A stretch of 64,000 nucleotides of DNA from Butyrivibrio sp. (lineage in GTDB: Bacteria > Bacillota > Clostridia > Lachnospirales > Lachnospiraceae). Positions 1-8,101 of the stretch are shown in pieces. The stretch spans positions 28,788 to 92,787 of the forward strand of contig JAFSQI010000135.1 of the NCBI GenBank assembly GCA_017446685.1. The letters run 5' to 3'. The position numbers were made by a program, and so were the translations under genes. Position 1 is the first letter of the stretch. The number at the start of each line of letters is the position of its first letter. The notes below the pieces were generated by a model. That model was not told where the DNA came from, did no database searches, and saw only the letters and a program-made list of their open reading frames with translations.

Positions 1-391
1 CAACTCCGTTTTCATCACCCACCTGCAAAAGAGCCTCGACCTTGTATCTGTCTATTCCAAGTTCATTGTAATAGTATGCAGAATATTGGTTGATTTCCGA
101 CCAGGTGTGATCCGTCCCTTCCGATGCATTGCCTTTTCTTACTGTCAGATACATAGTGACAACTTCAGTCTTATCACCTTCATAGAGCGTATTGTTGTCT
201 CTTATATTTCCTGATGCAAAGGTTGTTTCATCACCGGTTAAAAGATTAACTATTGTATCTGCCTCTTTTTGTCCTGCACTATCAGCTTCTAAATTCTCCT
301 CATAAATGACATTCATGGCAAAAGAGCCGCAAATAGCAGAAATTATAAGAACAAATATGAGGAAAATTGAAATAGTTCCTTTTCTCATCAT
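1..391 (-). CDS. Probable CotH-kinase-family secreted protein, partial
   Basis: The N-terminal ~130 residues are present; the gene runs off the left edge. The product begins MMRKGTISIFLIFVLIISAI, a signal peptide or membrane anchor, followed by an extracytoplasmic region. The stretch ending in ALLQVGDENGV, preceded by HTWSEIN and YYYNELGIDRY, resembles the segment that precedes the conserved part of CotH-like spore-coat kinase proteins; I infer that family from memory, so the call is moderate. The start overlaps the pelG stop in a TGATG junction, so it is probably translationally coupled as the last gene of the Pel-like operon seen here. The second ATG (388) is better spaced from the AGAGG ribosome binding site than the first (391). 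Confidence 0.5.
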   Translation of the reverse strand, partial: MMRKGTISIFLIFVLIISAICGSFAMNVIYEENLEADSAGQKEADTIVNLLTGDETTFASGNIRDNNTLYEGDKTEVVTMYLTVRKGNASEGTDHTWSEINQYSAYYYNELGIDRYKVEALLQVGDENGV

Positions 392-1842
392 CACACCTCT
401 TTTTTGCATTTTAAGATAAGTTCATAAAGTCTTGTGGCAAGACCGTACTTTGCTTCTGCGACGATTGGCTGTGAACTCAAAATGTGATATGGAAGCCTTT
501 TTGTAAATCTGACAAGCTTAAAAAGTGCATATATGCTGTAAATTATGCTTCCAAAAGCAAAGGCAAAGCCATAATATTTGCTTTCAAGATTCAAAGAAAA
601 AATACTGCCTGCTGTAGTAGTAAATGCAAATATCAAAGATGATTTTTCGGCATCCTCATAATCTGTAAAATACATAAGTACTAGCATAAACACATTTCCA
701 ATTGCATAGGCGCCATACCCGACGCAAAGAATTCTAAAGTATCCTTCCATCAGAGCATCAAACCCAAGAGGAAGCCTTCCAAGAATAACAAGTCCCACCG
801 AAAGCATAAGAGCTGTTCCGTAAAACTGCCTTCTTGCAGTATATACAAGCTCATGTGCGAGCACCGTAAGCATCTCTTTTTCCGCCTGCTCTATCTCCAG
901 AATAGAGCCGCTTCCGTTAAACAAGTCATAGTACTTTCTGTACTTTGGATAAAAGTTTACTTCAACTGAGGCCACAAAGTTTATTGTTGTGATAAGTATC
1001 GTTATAAATGCAAAAAGAGCTGAAACATCGTGCTGGGGTGCTCCGTAAAAAAGCCCCATGTAATTAACTCCTATATCACTTATCCACGCAATCACCAGAT
1101 GGGCAAACAGTCCAAAATTTGTTGCAAAACCGATAATCGCAAGTTCAAAATACTCGTCAAACCAGGGAAGAAATGCAAAATGATCTTTTTTACCATTTGG
1201 AAAATATTTGTACAAAAGAGAAAAGTCAAAGCACAACATAACTCCATAGCCCATACCCACACTCAGTATCAGCGCATGAATCGAAGCACCATAAAACCGG
1301 CATAAACAATAGGCAACTGCCATTGCCACAATTATTGCGTACACATAAGATAAAAGAATTCCACGATAATCTTTTATAGCTGTAAGATAATTCATTAAAG
1401 TCCAGGTAGTTTCAAGCTCCAGAAACAATATGAACAAAAAAAGTCCAAGAGTAAAATCAACTCCGCTAAAAAATAAAAATATTCCCCACAGCACTCCGCC
1501 AATTGGAAGAATGAAGCACATAATGCCCTCAATCGAAGAAAGAATCAGTTCATCCTTTTCCTGATACAAAAGGTCTGCAACATATCTTGTCATAACCATG
1601 GAAAAAAAGCTTGTCACCATCATAGAGCCTAAAAGCGTATAGGTTATCATACTCACAAGAATATCCTGTTCGTCCTTGGATAATCCCGCCAGTTTTCCTA
1701 TGGTATTTATACCAAGCAGAAAAAACACACCAAGAAGCATAGGACCTGCGGTCACCATTCCTGTGTATCCGTAAGCCTTAAGTACAGATAATACGCCTGT
1801 GGCTCTAAAGAGCTTTTTTAACTCAAATCCTATTCCTGCCAT
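391..1842 (-). CDS. pelG: PelG-like polysaccharide exporter (membrane)
   Basis: The 483-residue protein is hydrophobic throughout with about a dozen membrane segments. It opens with MAGIGFELKKLF, the characteristic start of PelG proteins. PelG is the MOP-superfamily flippase-like subunit that works with PelF, PelD and PelE to polymerise and move the Pel polysaccharide (partly de-N-acetylated N-acetylgalactosamine-rich polymer) across the membrane. It follows pelF by three bases and overlaps the next gene, which fits one tight operon. Full length, with no sign of damage. Family call is strong; the exact sugar made here cannot be read from sequence. Confidence 0.9.
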   Translation of the reverse strand: MAGIGFELKKLFRATGVLSVLKAYGYTGMVTAGPMLLGVFFLLGINTIGKLAGLSKDEQDILVSMITYTLLGSMMVTSFFSMVMTRYVADLLYQEKDELILSSIEGIMCFILPIGGVLWGIFLFFSGVDFTLGLFLFILFLELETTWTLMNYLTAIKDYRGILLSYVYAIIVAMAVAYCLCRFYGASIHALILSVGMGYGVMLCFDFSLLYKYFPNGKKDHFAFLPWFDEYFELAIIGFATNFGLFAHLVIAWISDIGVNYMGLFYGAPQHDVSALFAFITILITTINFVASVEVNFYPKYRKYYDLFNGSGSILEIEQAEKEMLTVLAHELVYTARRQFYGTALMLSVGLVILGRLPLGFDALMEGYFRILCVGYGAYAIGNVFMLVLMYFTDYEDAEKSSLIFAFTTTAGSIFSLNLESKYYGFAFAFGSIIYSIYALFKLVRFTKRLPYHILSSQPIVAEAKYGLATRLYELILKCKKEV

Positions 1843-1845
1843 ATT

Positions 1846-3252
1846 TTACATACCATATGCGTTGTCATAAATTTCAGAATATCTTTTTATCATAAGGGGG
1901 TGCCTGAAAAACTTCTCAACTCTGGCTCTTCCAATCTCCCCCATCTCAAGACGTTTCTCCCTGCTTTCACACATTTTTAGCATTGCACTTGCTATTCCCT
2001 CTCTGTGCATTGGCGGTGCATAAAAACCGGCAATTCCAAAAAAGTCGTTGGAAGCTCCCTCAATTAGCTCCCTGCAGCATCCGACATCCGTTGTCACAAC
2101 TGGTCTTCTTGCTGCAAAAGACTCTAAAACCGATAAAGGCTGACCCTCAGAAATACTTGTAAGAACAGTAAAATCAAGCTGCTCCATGTATTTCACAACA
2201 TCTACCTGCCCTGTAAACTTAAGATTTTTAAGTCCAAGCTGCTCTACAAGCTGATAGCACTCTTTGGCATACTCAGGATCATCAACTCCGCCCATAATGT
2301 GCAGTCTGACATTCGAAATATGACTGTTTAACTCATGAAAAGAATAAATAAGTGTCTTAACATCTTTGATCTGTGCAAGCCTTATAACAGCTCCTATATC
2401 TATAAATCCATCATCTTCTTTTAACGGAATATCGCAAAACCTTTCAAATCGGATTCCATTTGGGATAATCCTGCACTTGTCAGGGTCAGCTCCTAAATCC
2501 ACCTGTATCTTATTTGCATTTTCAAAAAGACAGGTAACGTACATAGCTCTTTTATATATGGCATCTGAAAGCATATAAAAAAATTTTATCCACTGCCTTT
2601 TAAATGCCGGAATTACCCACTGAGCCCTTATTATCTCCTCTTCTCTTTCTCTGGAATAAATACCATGTTCTGTCAAAATAAGCGGTTTATCGGTGACAAA
2701 GTGCCCTAGAACACCCAATAGTCCTCCATAGCCTGTGCAGATTGAATGATAAATATCTGCATAAGGTACCTTACTGCACATAAGATACAGCACCGGAAGA
2801 AGCATAGACCTTATTGTATGGAAAGTCTCCGCAAAGGCTACATATGGATATTTTTCTTTACACAGATTCGAAAGAACATCAAGAAAATCATCACACATAA
2901 GAACAGAAGTTGGATTGTATTTCTTGTTCTGAAACATATCCATCAGCACATCCCAATCAGGAGAATTACAATCCATCAGCGCTTCTATTGCCTTCTTCTC
3001 TGCATCAGTCAGCCTGATTTTGTTTTTTCTTAAAGCTTTGACTTTCAGCGCATCATCCAAAAATACCTCATGCACTTCCTTTACATTTGGGGCAAGCTCA
3101 TATTTAAACACTCCCTTGTCCCTGGCATGAGCCCCGATTACCCACAGTACGAAATCGTGCTGCGGCATGGCCTGAATGAACTGATGCATCCAGGAAGATA
3201 CACCACCATAGGTATATGGATAACTTCCTTCCAATATTAAACAAATGCGCAC
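1846..3252 (-). CDS. pelF: PelF-like GT4 glycosyltransferase
   Basis: The 468-residue cytoplasmic glycosyltransferase has a GT-B fold. The N terminus, ILEGSYPYTYGGVSSWMHQ, is the typical PelF signature, and the C-terminal half carries the GT4 nucleotide-sugar segment (LTSISEGQPLSVLESFAARR, about residues 365-385) with its conserved glutamates. PelF proteins use a UDP-sugar to polymerise Pel. Neighbours pelG (three bases downstream) and the PelA-like gene (three bases upstream) are its expected partners. Length is normal for the family. Confidence 0.9.
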   Translation of the reverse strand: MRICLILEGSYPYTYGGVSSWMHQFIQAMPQHDFVLWVIGAHARDKGVFKYELAPNVKEVHEVFLDDALKVKALRKNKIRLTDAEKKAIEALMDCNSPDWDVLMDMFQNKKYNPTSVLMCDDFLDVLSNLCKEKYPYVAFAETFHTIRSMLLPVLYLMCSKVPYADIYHSICTGYGGLLGVLGHFVTDKPLILTEHGIYSREREEEIIRAQWVIPAFKRQWIKFFYMLSDAIYKRAMYVTCLFENANKIQVDLGADPDKCRIIPNGIRFERFCDIPLKEDDGFIDIGAVIRLAQIKDVKTLIYSFHELNSHISNVRLHIMGGVDDPEYAKECYQLVEQLGLKNLKFTGQVDVVKYMEQLDFTVLTSISEGQPLSVLESFAARRPVVTTDVGCCRELIEGASNDFFGIAGFYAPPMHREGIASAMLKMCESREKRLEMGEIGRARVEKFFRHPLMIKRYSEIYDNAYGM

Positions 3253-3255
3253 AGC

Positions 3256-5085
3256 TTATTTCCTCCTGGTAAGAGTAACCTTCTCAGAATCTATCTCCAA
3301 AAGATAAAGAGTATCGTTAAGTTTCGTCAAATTTCCGCCGTAGGCCTCAGTAATTTCACCATCTGTACACCTGACAAGACAATATGCTGAATCGATAAGT
3401 CCACTGCAGCTAATCTGAACATCATTGTCTCTAATGACATAGTCGGGAACAAGATTTACAAATCTTTGAACTGCTCCTGCCATCCCGCTTCCTGTGACAT
3501 GTCTTATTGAAGGAGCCGCCTCATCAATCCAGGTCATATATTCATCAAGTCCGCCCTTTAAAGTTTCCCAGCCAAGCTCTGCTCCCCTGTCCTCATCAAG
3601 AAGATCATCCGGATGCATGAAATGAGAAGTTACAAAATGAAAATTAAGCTCCGAAAAAGCTGCAAATTTCATGTAATCATCTATATTACAGCTTGATACT
3701 ATTCTCGGCGTCTCAACTACTCCGTCTTCAGAAACTGTATATTCCTGCGCATATGCATCAGGTCCCTCAAAATATATACTTGCAATTGTCCTTATCTGCG
3801 GAAAGCTGCTTCCTAAAAGAGCCCTTCCCTCTAAAGAAAGTACATCTGACGGCGGTACATAAACCGACATTGTCGCACTTGGGAAAATACCTTTTGAAAA
3901 AGTTGTAAGCTCTTTAATCGCCTTATACATTTCATCACTGCTTTCCCAAACGTTATATCCAAGGTCATCCTCATAAACGTAATCCGGTCCGCATAACGGC
4001 TGATGGTTGTAACCGTGAAAACCAAGCTCTCCACCCTGATTCAAAAGCATATTTCCGTAGTAATAATAATCTGCTGTACTCTTGTTTGGCTCAAGCTCTC
4101 CTTCTGTATTGTCATCATAGGTCTCGATGATAAGCCCTGTATATCTGATGTTGTGCTTATTGCCAAGGCTGAGCATATCCGGCCACCACACCGATGAATA
4201 GAAATCCGCGGTTCCCATTCCATAATCTCTTTGAATATATTCTCCATTTCCCATAGGAACAGGTGACGGAAAATCATCAATATAAAAAGTTGAGGCATTT
4301 ATCACAGGATACACAAATACTTTTTCCAAAAGAGAATAGGCACTTGAGTATATACCTCTGTATGCCTTCGACATGTAGCTGAAATTACAAAAAACAAATC
4401 TGCCATCTCCGTAGTCAGTGCTCCACACAAGCGGAACTCCACTCTCTCCTTCTTTTGCATAAACCTTAGTGCTTTCCGTAAGCTGTACAGAAAGTGCCGA
4501 TTCATAAGGATCTTCCACTCTATAGGAATAGTCAGCGCCGAGCATAAAATCTTCGGACGACCAAAAATTTTCTACCATGCAGTAATCGTCCCCGGATTCT
4601 GCTATTCCAAGTTTGGACTGTATCATATTGAAGGTTCCCGACTTTGCAGGCGCAATGCCTATAAGCGCTCCGCCTCCCTCTTTTACCCAGCTTGTGATTG
4701 CAAGGATATTCTCACCAAAACTGTCGTAATCATTTATACAAAAGACAAGTGTCTTATAATTTTCTTTATCCTGATTAAACGTATCTGCCTCAAAGTTTTT
4801 TTCTGCAATGTCCCAGACATCAGTTTCCACTCTCATATCAACAAGAATCTGACTGTACTGTTCATAGGCATTTACACTGGCAGGACTATCTGAATCCATT
4901 ACCAAAAGACATTTTTTTTCATTCTCACATTTTTTTACATTAACAACTTTGTCTTTATCAAGAATTGCAAGATTTTCGCCGTTAGTCTGATACAAAATGC
5001 CTATTCTTTCCAGCAAAAGAAGTATAAAAATGGCTATAAATCCAATTATTATTCTGATAAGTGGTCTGAATCTTTCACTTTTCAT
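3256..5085 (-). CDS. PelA-like membrane-anchored polysaccharide deacetylase (DUF2194-like)
   Basis: The 609-residue protein has a single N-terminal membrane segment (about residues 9-27) and a large outer part. Residues ~60-260 resemble a glutamine-amidotransferase-like (ThuA/BPL-like) fold region. From ~265 it has a polysaccharide-deacetylase-like core: YIDDFPSP (268-275) gives the metal-binding aspartates and GFHGYNH (355-361) the His-x3-His pair of the CE4/NodB type, with a later HFMHPDD segment. In known Pel systems PelA deacetylates the polymer. I see no separate glycoside hydrolase domain, unlike Pseudomonas PelA. It overlaps pelE by four bases (ATGA). Confidence 0.75.
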   Translation of the reverse strand: MKSERFRPLIRIIIGFIAIFILLLLERIGILYQTNGENLAILDKDKVVNVKKCENEKKCLLVMDSDSPASVNAYEQYSQILVDMRVETDVWDIAEKNFEADTFNQDKENYKTLVFCINDYDSFGENILAITSWVKEGGGALIGIAPAKSGTFNMIQSKLGIAESGDDYCMVENFWSSEDFMLGADYSYRVEDPYESALSVQLTESTKVYAKEGESGVPLVWSTDYGDGRFVFCNFSYMSKAYRGIYSSAYSLLEKVFVYPVINASTFYIDDFPSPVPMGNGEYIQRDYGMGTADFYSSVWWPDMLSLGNKHNIRYTGLIIETYDDNTEGELEPNKSTADYYYYGNMLLNQGGELGFHGYNHQPLCGPDYVYEDDLGYNVWESSDEMYKAIKELTTFSKGIFPSATMSVYVPPSDVLSLEGRALLGSSFPQIRTIASIYFEGPDAYAQEYTVSEDGVVETPRIVSSCNIDDYMKFAAFSELNFHFVTSHFMHPDDLLDEDRGAELGWETLKGGLDEYMTWIDEAAPSIRHVTGSGMAGAVQRFVNLVPDYVIRDNDVQISCSGLIDSAYCLVRCTDGEITEAYGGNLTKLNDTLYLLEIDSEKVTLTRRK

Positions 5086-5972
5086 CCCTGCGCCTTTGCT
5101 TTCCAGAATTTAACAACATCACGAACCTGTCTGGAATAGAATCCACCATCATTTGATATCTTTTCAATCATCTCATTTACTTTGCTTCCGGCTCCGGTAT
5201 CGTAATAATATCTAAACCTCAAAAGCCATAGCTTCTCGTCATTTGGCCAGTTCTTTTCCATAGTCAAAAGAGCTGTGTCCGCATCACTGTACAACCCGCC
5301 GTCCATAAGGCTCTTTGAAAGAATCGCATAATCATCAATATTTGGCTTTAAAGAGAGTTTATCTCTTAAAAGCTGATGATAAGTTGTTCTTTGAATTTCA
5401 AGAAACTGTCCGGATATCATACCGCTTGAAATATACTGCCCAAGGAAATTTATGTAATCGTCAAGAAGGCCTTCTTTTTCCGGATTTTCCGAATATTCCA
5501 CGCTGTATTCCTGAAGTTTTAATTCATACTCTTTTGACAAGGATGCCATTGCTGTTGTTGCATAGTGAACAACTTCAACATCGTCATTCATTCTTGCCTC
5601 ATCCAGAACATGAATATAAGAACCGGTATCCTGCATAAGAACGTCCATCATGACTTCTCTTCTTACCTTTGGGTCATTCATAATAAGCGCATCCTCAAGC
5701 GGAACAATATTTTCCGAATCTGCAACAGGTGCCTGCACAATCTCTTTCTTTTCTATCCTTCCGCTCATATTGTCGAGTGCATCCTTTTTTGAACCACTCT
5801 TTTTTGCCTTGACCAGATACGTGATAATAAGCGCCGAAACAGCACCCCATAGCGGAATAAATACAATTATCGCAAAGAAAAAAAGGTCAACTTCAAGTAC
5901 ATGCGCTTTCATGAGTACATACATGATTACCACTATTAAAATATGAACAGCTAAAATGTATACTCCCGTCAT
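5082..5972 (-). CDS. pelE: PelE-like membrane protein with TPR-type repeats
   Basis: The 296-residue protein has two N-terminal membrane segments (about 3-22 and 30-52), a polar linker, and an alpha-helical cytoplasmic region from ~80 onward with the amphipathic spacing of TPR repeats (for example SLMDGGLYSDADTALLTME). That architecture and its place between pelD and the deacetylase match PelE, a scaffold of the PelD-E-F-G inner-membrane synthase. Sequence alone is weakly conserved in this family, so the call rests mostly on architecture and context. Confidence 0.7.
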   Translation of the reverse strand: MTGVYILAVHILIVVIMYVLMKAHVLEVDLFFFAIIVFIPLWGAVSALIITYLVKAKKSGSKKDALDNMSGRIEKKEIVQAPVADSENIVPLEDALIMNDPKVRREVMMDVLMQDTGSYIHVLDEARMNDDVEVVHYATTAMASLSKEYELKLQEYSVEYSENPEKEGLLDDYINFLGQYISSGMISGQFLEIQRTTYHQLLRDKLSLKPNIDDYAILSKSLMDGGLYSDADTALLTMEKNWPNDEKLWLLRFRYYYDTGAGSKVNEMIEKISNDGGFYSRQVRDVVKFWKAKAQG

Positions 5973-5984
5973 AAAAACTCCGTT

Positions 5985-7583
5985 TTATGCCATATCACCA
6001 ACTATTTCACAGGTAAGCCCCATAGCATTAAATCTGCTTAAAATTATGTTTTCGCTTGCTTCATTTACACCTGAATCAAGAATGTATATGTTATCATCAT
6101 CTCCTATGCCAATAATATCGTTATTTCTTGTCTTCGTTCTGAACATATCATCTATTTCAATGAGCGTTCTGCCCTCTCTTTCAATCTTGAACAATCTAAA
6201 GCTTGTCAGTTTGTTTTTCATCATTTCCTTCTGAATACCAAGCTGTTGTCTGAAATAGTCACTTTTTACAAGGTTAGTGCCTTCAATATAAATTCGTGCA
6301 GCCACAGCCTTTTGATAATCCCAGGCTTTCAAAATGAAATTCTCCATAAGCCCCGCAAGAATTCTTATAAGATTGGTATAATAAGTACCAATCTGGGCAT
6401 ATTCCACATGATAGATCATTATAAGAACTGTTATGGTATTATCGGATTTTATTCCGGCTATATAAGACGGAAAGCCTTCTTCAACATCAGTATTGAACCA
6501 GACTTCATTTTTTTGAAGCGTTTCAAAAACTTTTCTGTACTCATCAAGATTAATGGATTTTCGAAGCTTACTGCTGATTGATTCAGATGCAACATTTAGT
6601 CTTGCAAATCTGGCCGATTTGTCATTTATAGTGTAAATTGCAATAGATTTATTATTCAAAACATCTTCCATAACAGGAATTGACTGCGCAAATATTTCTT
6701 CAGGAACAGTTGTACTAAGCCTCTGAACAACCTCAAATATTCTCGCAAAGCCATCCCTGCTGCCGATAAGATCCTGCTTATATATATTTTTATACTCCAT
6801 GGCTTCATTATAGAGAGACGATACAAAGCGGTTTTCCTCGCTGATTGTCTCGTTTTCCTCTTTAACAAAACCCACATCCTCATCCTTTTTTTGCTTAACA
6901 TATCCACAAACAGCTGCTGTTACCATCAAAAGAATAAAAGGAATCCAGTTTCCGGGATCATAAAAAATTAAAAGAGCATTACTTCCCTGCCTGTAATACG
7001 CAAAAACAAGTGATGCGATCATAAGAAATGACGTTATCATACCTATGCTTGTTCCATAAACTGTAGCCATTAATACAACAAAAACAAGCCTTATATCTAT
7101 CATTCGAAACTGTACGCTCCCGGAAGCATAAATATTATAAAGCTCCACAAGGATTGTGCCGCCTATCAGCTCTGCAAACATCATGAATCTGCTGTTTAGT
7201 TTTATTTTTTTTGAAAGCCACTCCTGAAATGAAGGTCTTTTATAATACTTTTTTCTATAGCTCTCAAGGTAACTTTCTATTTCAGCTGCCGCATCAATTT
7301 TGGCAAACCATCCATACTCGTTTCTGGCTTTATCAGGTCCGTAAACTTTGCTGGCTGATAAAGCTTTTTCCACAAACTTTATATCCGCACCGGGATAGTG
7401 CTTTAACAAAAGATTTCTGACCGTTTTATAATCTGTACTGCAGCCACTTCTAAGATATATGTTTTCCACAGTAGCTTTTGCCTGATTTTCATCCCAGCTG
7501 TCGAACAATCGCAAAAGAAAATCTGCCAGATCATTTATATCAAGGTAATCTGCAATTTCCTCTTCCGAATTCCTGATCACCAC
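5985..7583 (-). CDS. pelD: PelD-like c-di-GMP receptor with an N-terminal SDR remnant
   Basis: Residues ~1-115 do not look like PelD: YLDINDLADFLLRLFDSW and a later GWFAKIDAAAEIESYLESY resemble the substrate-binding half of an SDR epimerase (see the gene at 7577). Residues ~130-225 hold about four membrane segments, ~260-400 a GAF-like region, and ~430-532 a degenerate GGDEF-like domain. RNND at ~486-489 followed by IIG matches the RxxD inhibitory-site motif by which PelD binds c-di-GMP. There is no catalytic GGDEF. The annotated GTG start has AGAGG directly abutting it with no usable spacing, so independent initiation looks poor. PelD is the receptor that switches on PelF-driven polymerisation. 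Confidence 0.8.
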   Translation of the reverse strand: MVIRNSEEEIADYLDINDLADFLLRLFDSWDENQAKATVENIYLRSGCSTDYKTVRNLLLKHYPGADIKFVEKALSASKVYGPDKARNEYGWFAKIDAAAEIESYLESYRKKYYKRPSFQEWLSKKIKLNSRFMMFAELIGGTILVELYNIYASGSVQFRMIDIRLVFVVLMATVYGTSIGMITSFLMIASLVFAYYRQGSNALLIFYDPGNWIPFILLMVTAAVCGYVKQKKDEDVGFVKEENETISEENRFVSSLYNEAMEYKNIYKQDLIGSRDGFARIFEVVQRLSTTVPEEIFAQSIPVMEDVLNNKSIAIYTINDKSARFARLNVASESISSKLRKSINLDEYRKVFETLQKNEVWFNTDVEEGFPSYIAGIKSDNTITVLIMIYHVEYAQIGTYYTNLIRILAGLMENFILKAWDYQKAVAARIYIEGTNLVKSDYFRQQLGIQKEMMKNKLTSFRLFKIEREGRTLIEIDDMFRTKTRNNDIIGIGDDDNIYILDSGVNEASENIILSRFNAMGLTCEIVGDMA

Positions 7584-8086
7584 CTCTTCTTTTTTTCAAG
7601 AGAAGCAAAAACTCTGCACCAGAAATCATCCTTATAATTTCCGCTTATAAGGTATGGAATACTTAAAATTTTAAAATCGATTGAATTATTTACGCAGTAG
7701 TATCTGCAAAGTTCCTCCGCAGATCTGTATATGATAGACGTACTGTTTTCTTCGTCTAGTAGAGTCTCGTCTGATGTGATATAGACAAATTGCTTTATAT
7801 TGACATGGTTACTCATATAAAGAACTTTCTTAAGTTCCTCAAGTTCACCCTTGTCCTGATGCTCTCTTGTAAGATATTTAGAAAAAAATACAACTTTTTC
7901 AAATCCATACGTCATGAAAAGTCTGTCAAACTTCTCACTTAGTATGGATTCATTAAACCATTTTATATGCCCTTCTTTGCTGGTGACAATGTCTTTTCCC
8001 AATACAACAACACTGTCCTGTGGAAATGCTTTAAGCAAGGCATCTTTTGTCAAATAACCAGTATTGCCCGCTACAAGAACGTCCAT
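7577..8086 (-). CDS. N-terminal half of SDR-family epimerase, likely frameshift-fused to PelD
   Basis: The 169-residue reading frame starts MDVLVAGNTGYLTKDALL, a Rossmann nucleotide-binding start of extended SDRs (degenerate GxxGxxG), and carries a Tyr/Ser region (QFVYITSDETLL, then IIYRSAEEL in place of the usual YxxxK). It stops at 7577 without the C-terminal half. The -1 frame continues directly into the pelD frame with SDR-like residues, across an A7 run (7590-7596) that forms A AAA AAG in the right phase. The missing YxxxK lysine suggests it may no longer be an active oxidoreductase. It follows the GH3-like gene by 15 bases. Confidence 0.7.
   Translation of the reverse strand: MDVLVAGNTGYLTKDALLKAFPQDSVVVLGKDIVTSKEGHIKWFNESILSEKFDRLFMTYGFEKVVFFSKYLTREHQDKGELEELKKVLYMSNHVNIKQFVYITSDETLLDEENSTSIIYRSAEELCRYYCVNNSIDFKILSIPYLISGNYKDDFWCRVFASLEKKKRW
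7589..7595 (-). promoter_or_regulatory. Candidate -1 frameshift heptamer A AAA AAG
   Basis: Read on the minus strand the zero-frame codons are GAA AAA AAG AAG, so the heptamer A AAA AAG sits in the X XXY YYZ register needed for simultaneous slippage. A -1 shift joins the SDR frame to the PelD frame as ...LEKK-EEVVIRNSEEE. This heptamer is the one used in E. coli dnaX. I did not find a convincing upstream Shine-Dalgarno stimulator or a clear downstream stem, so a simple indel in the run of seven A remains possible. Confidence 0.5.
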
Positions 8087-8101
8087 ATAAAATCCTCATT
8101 A

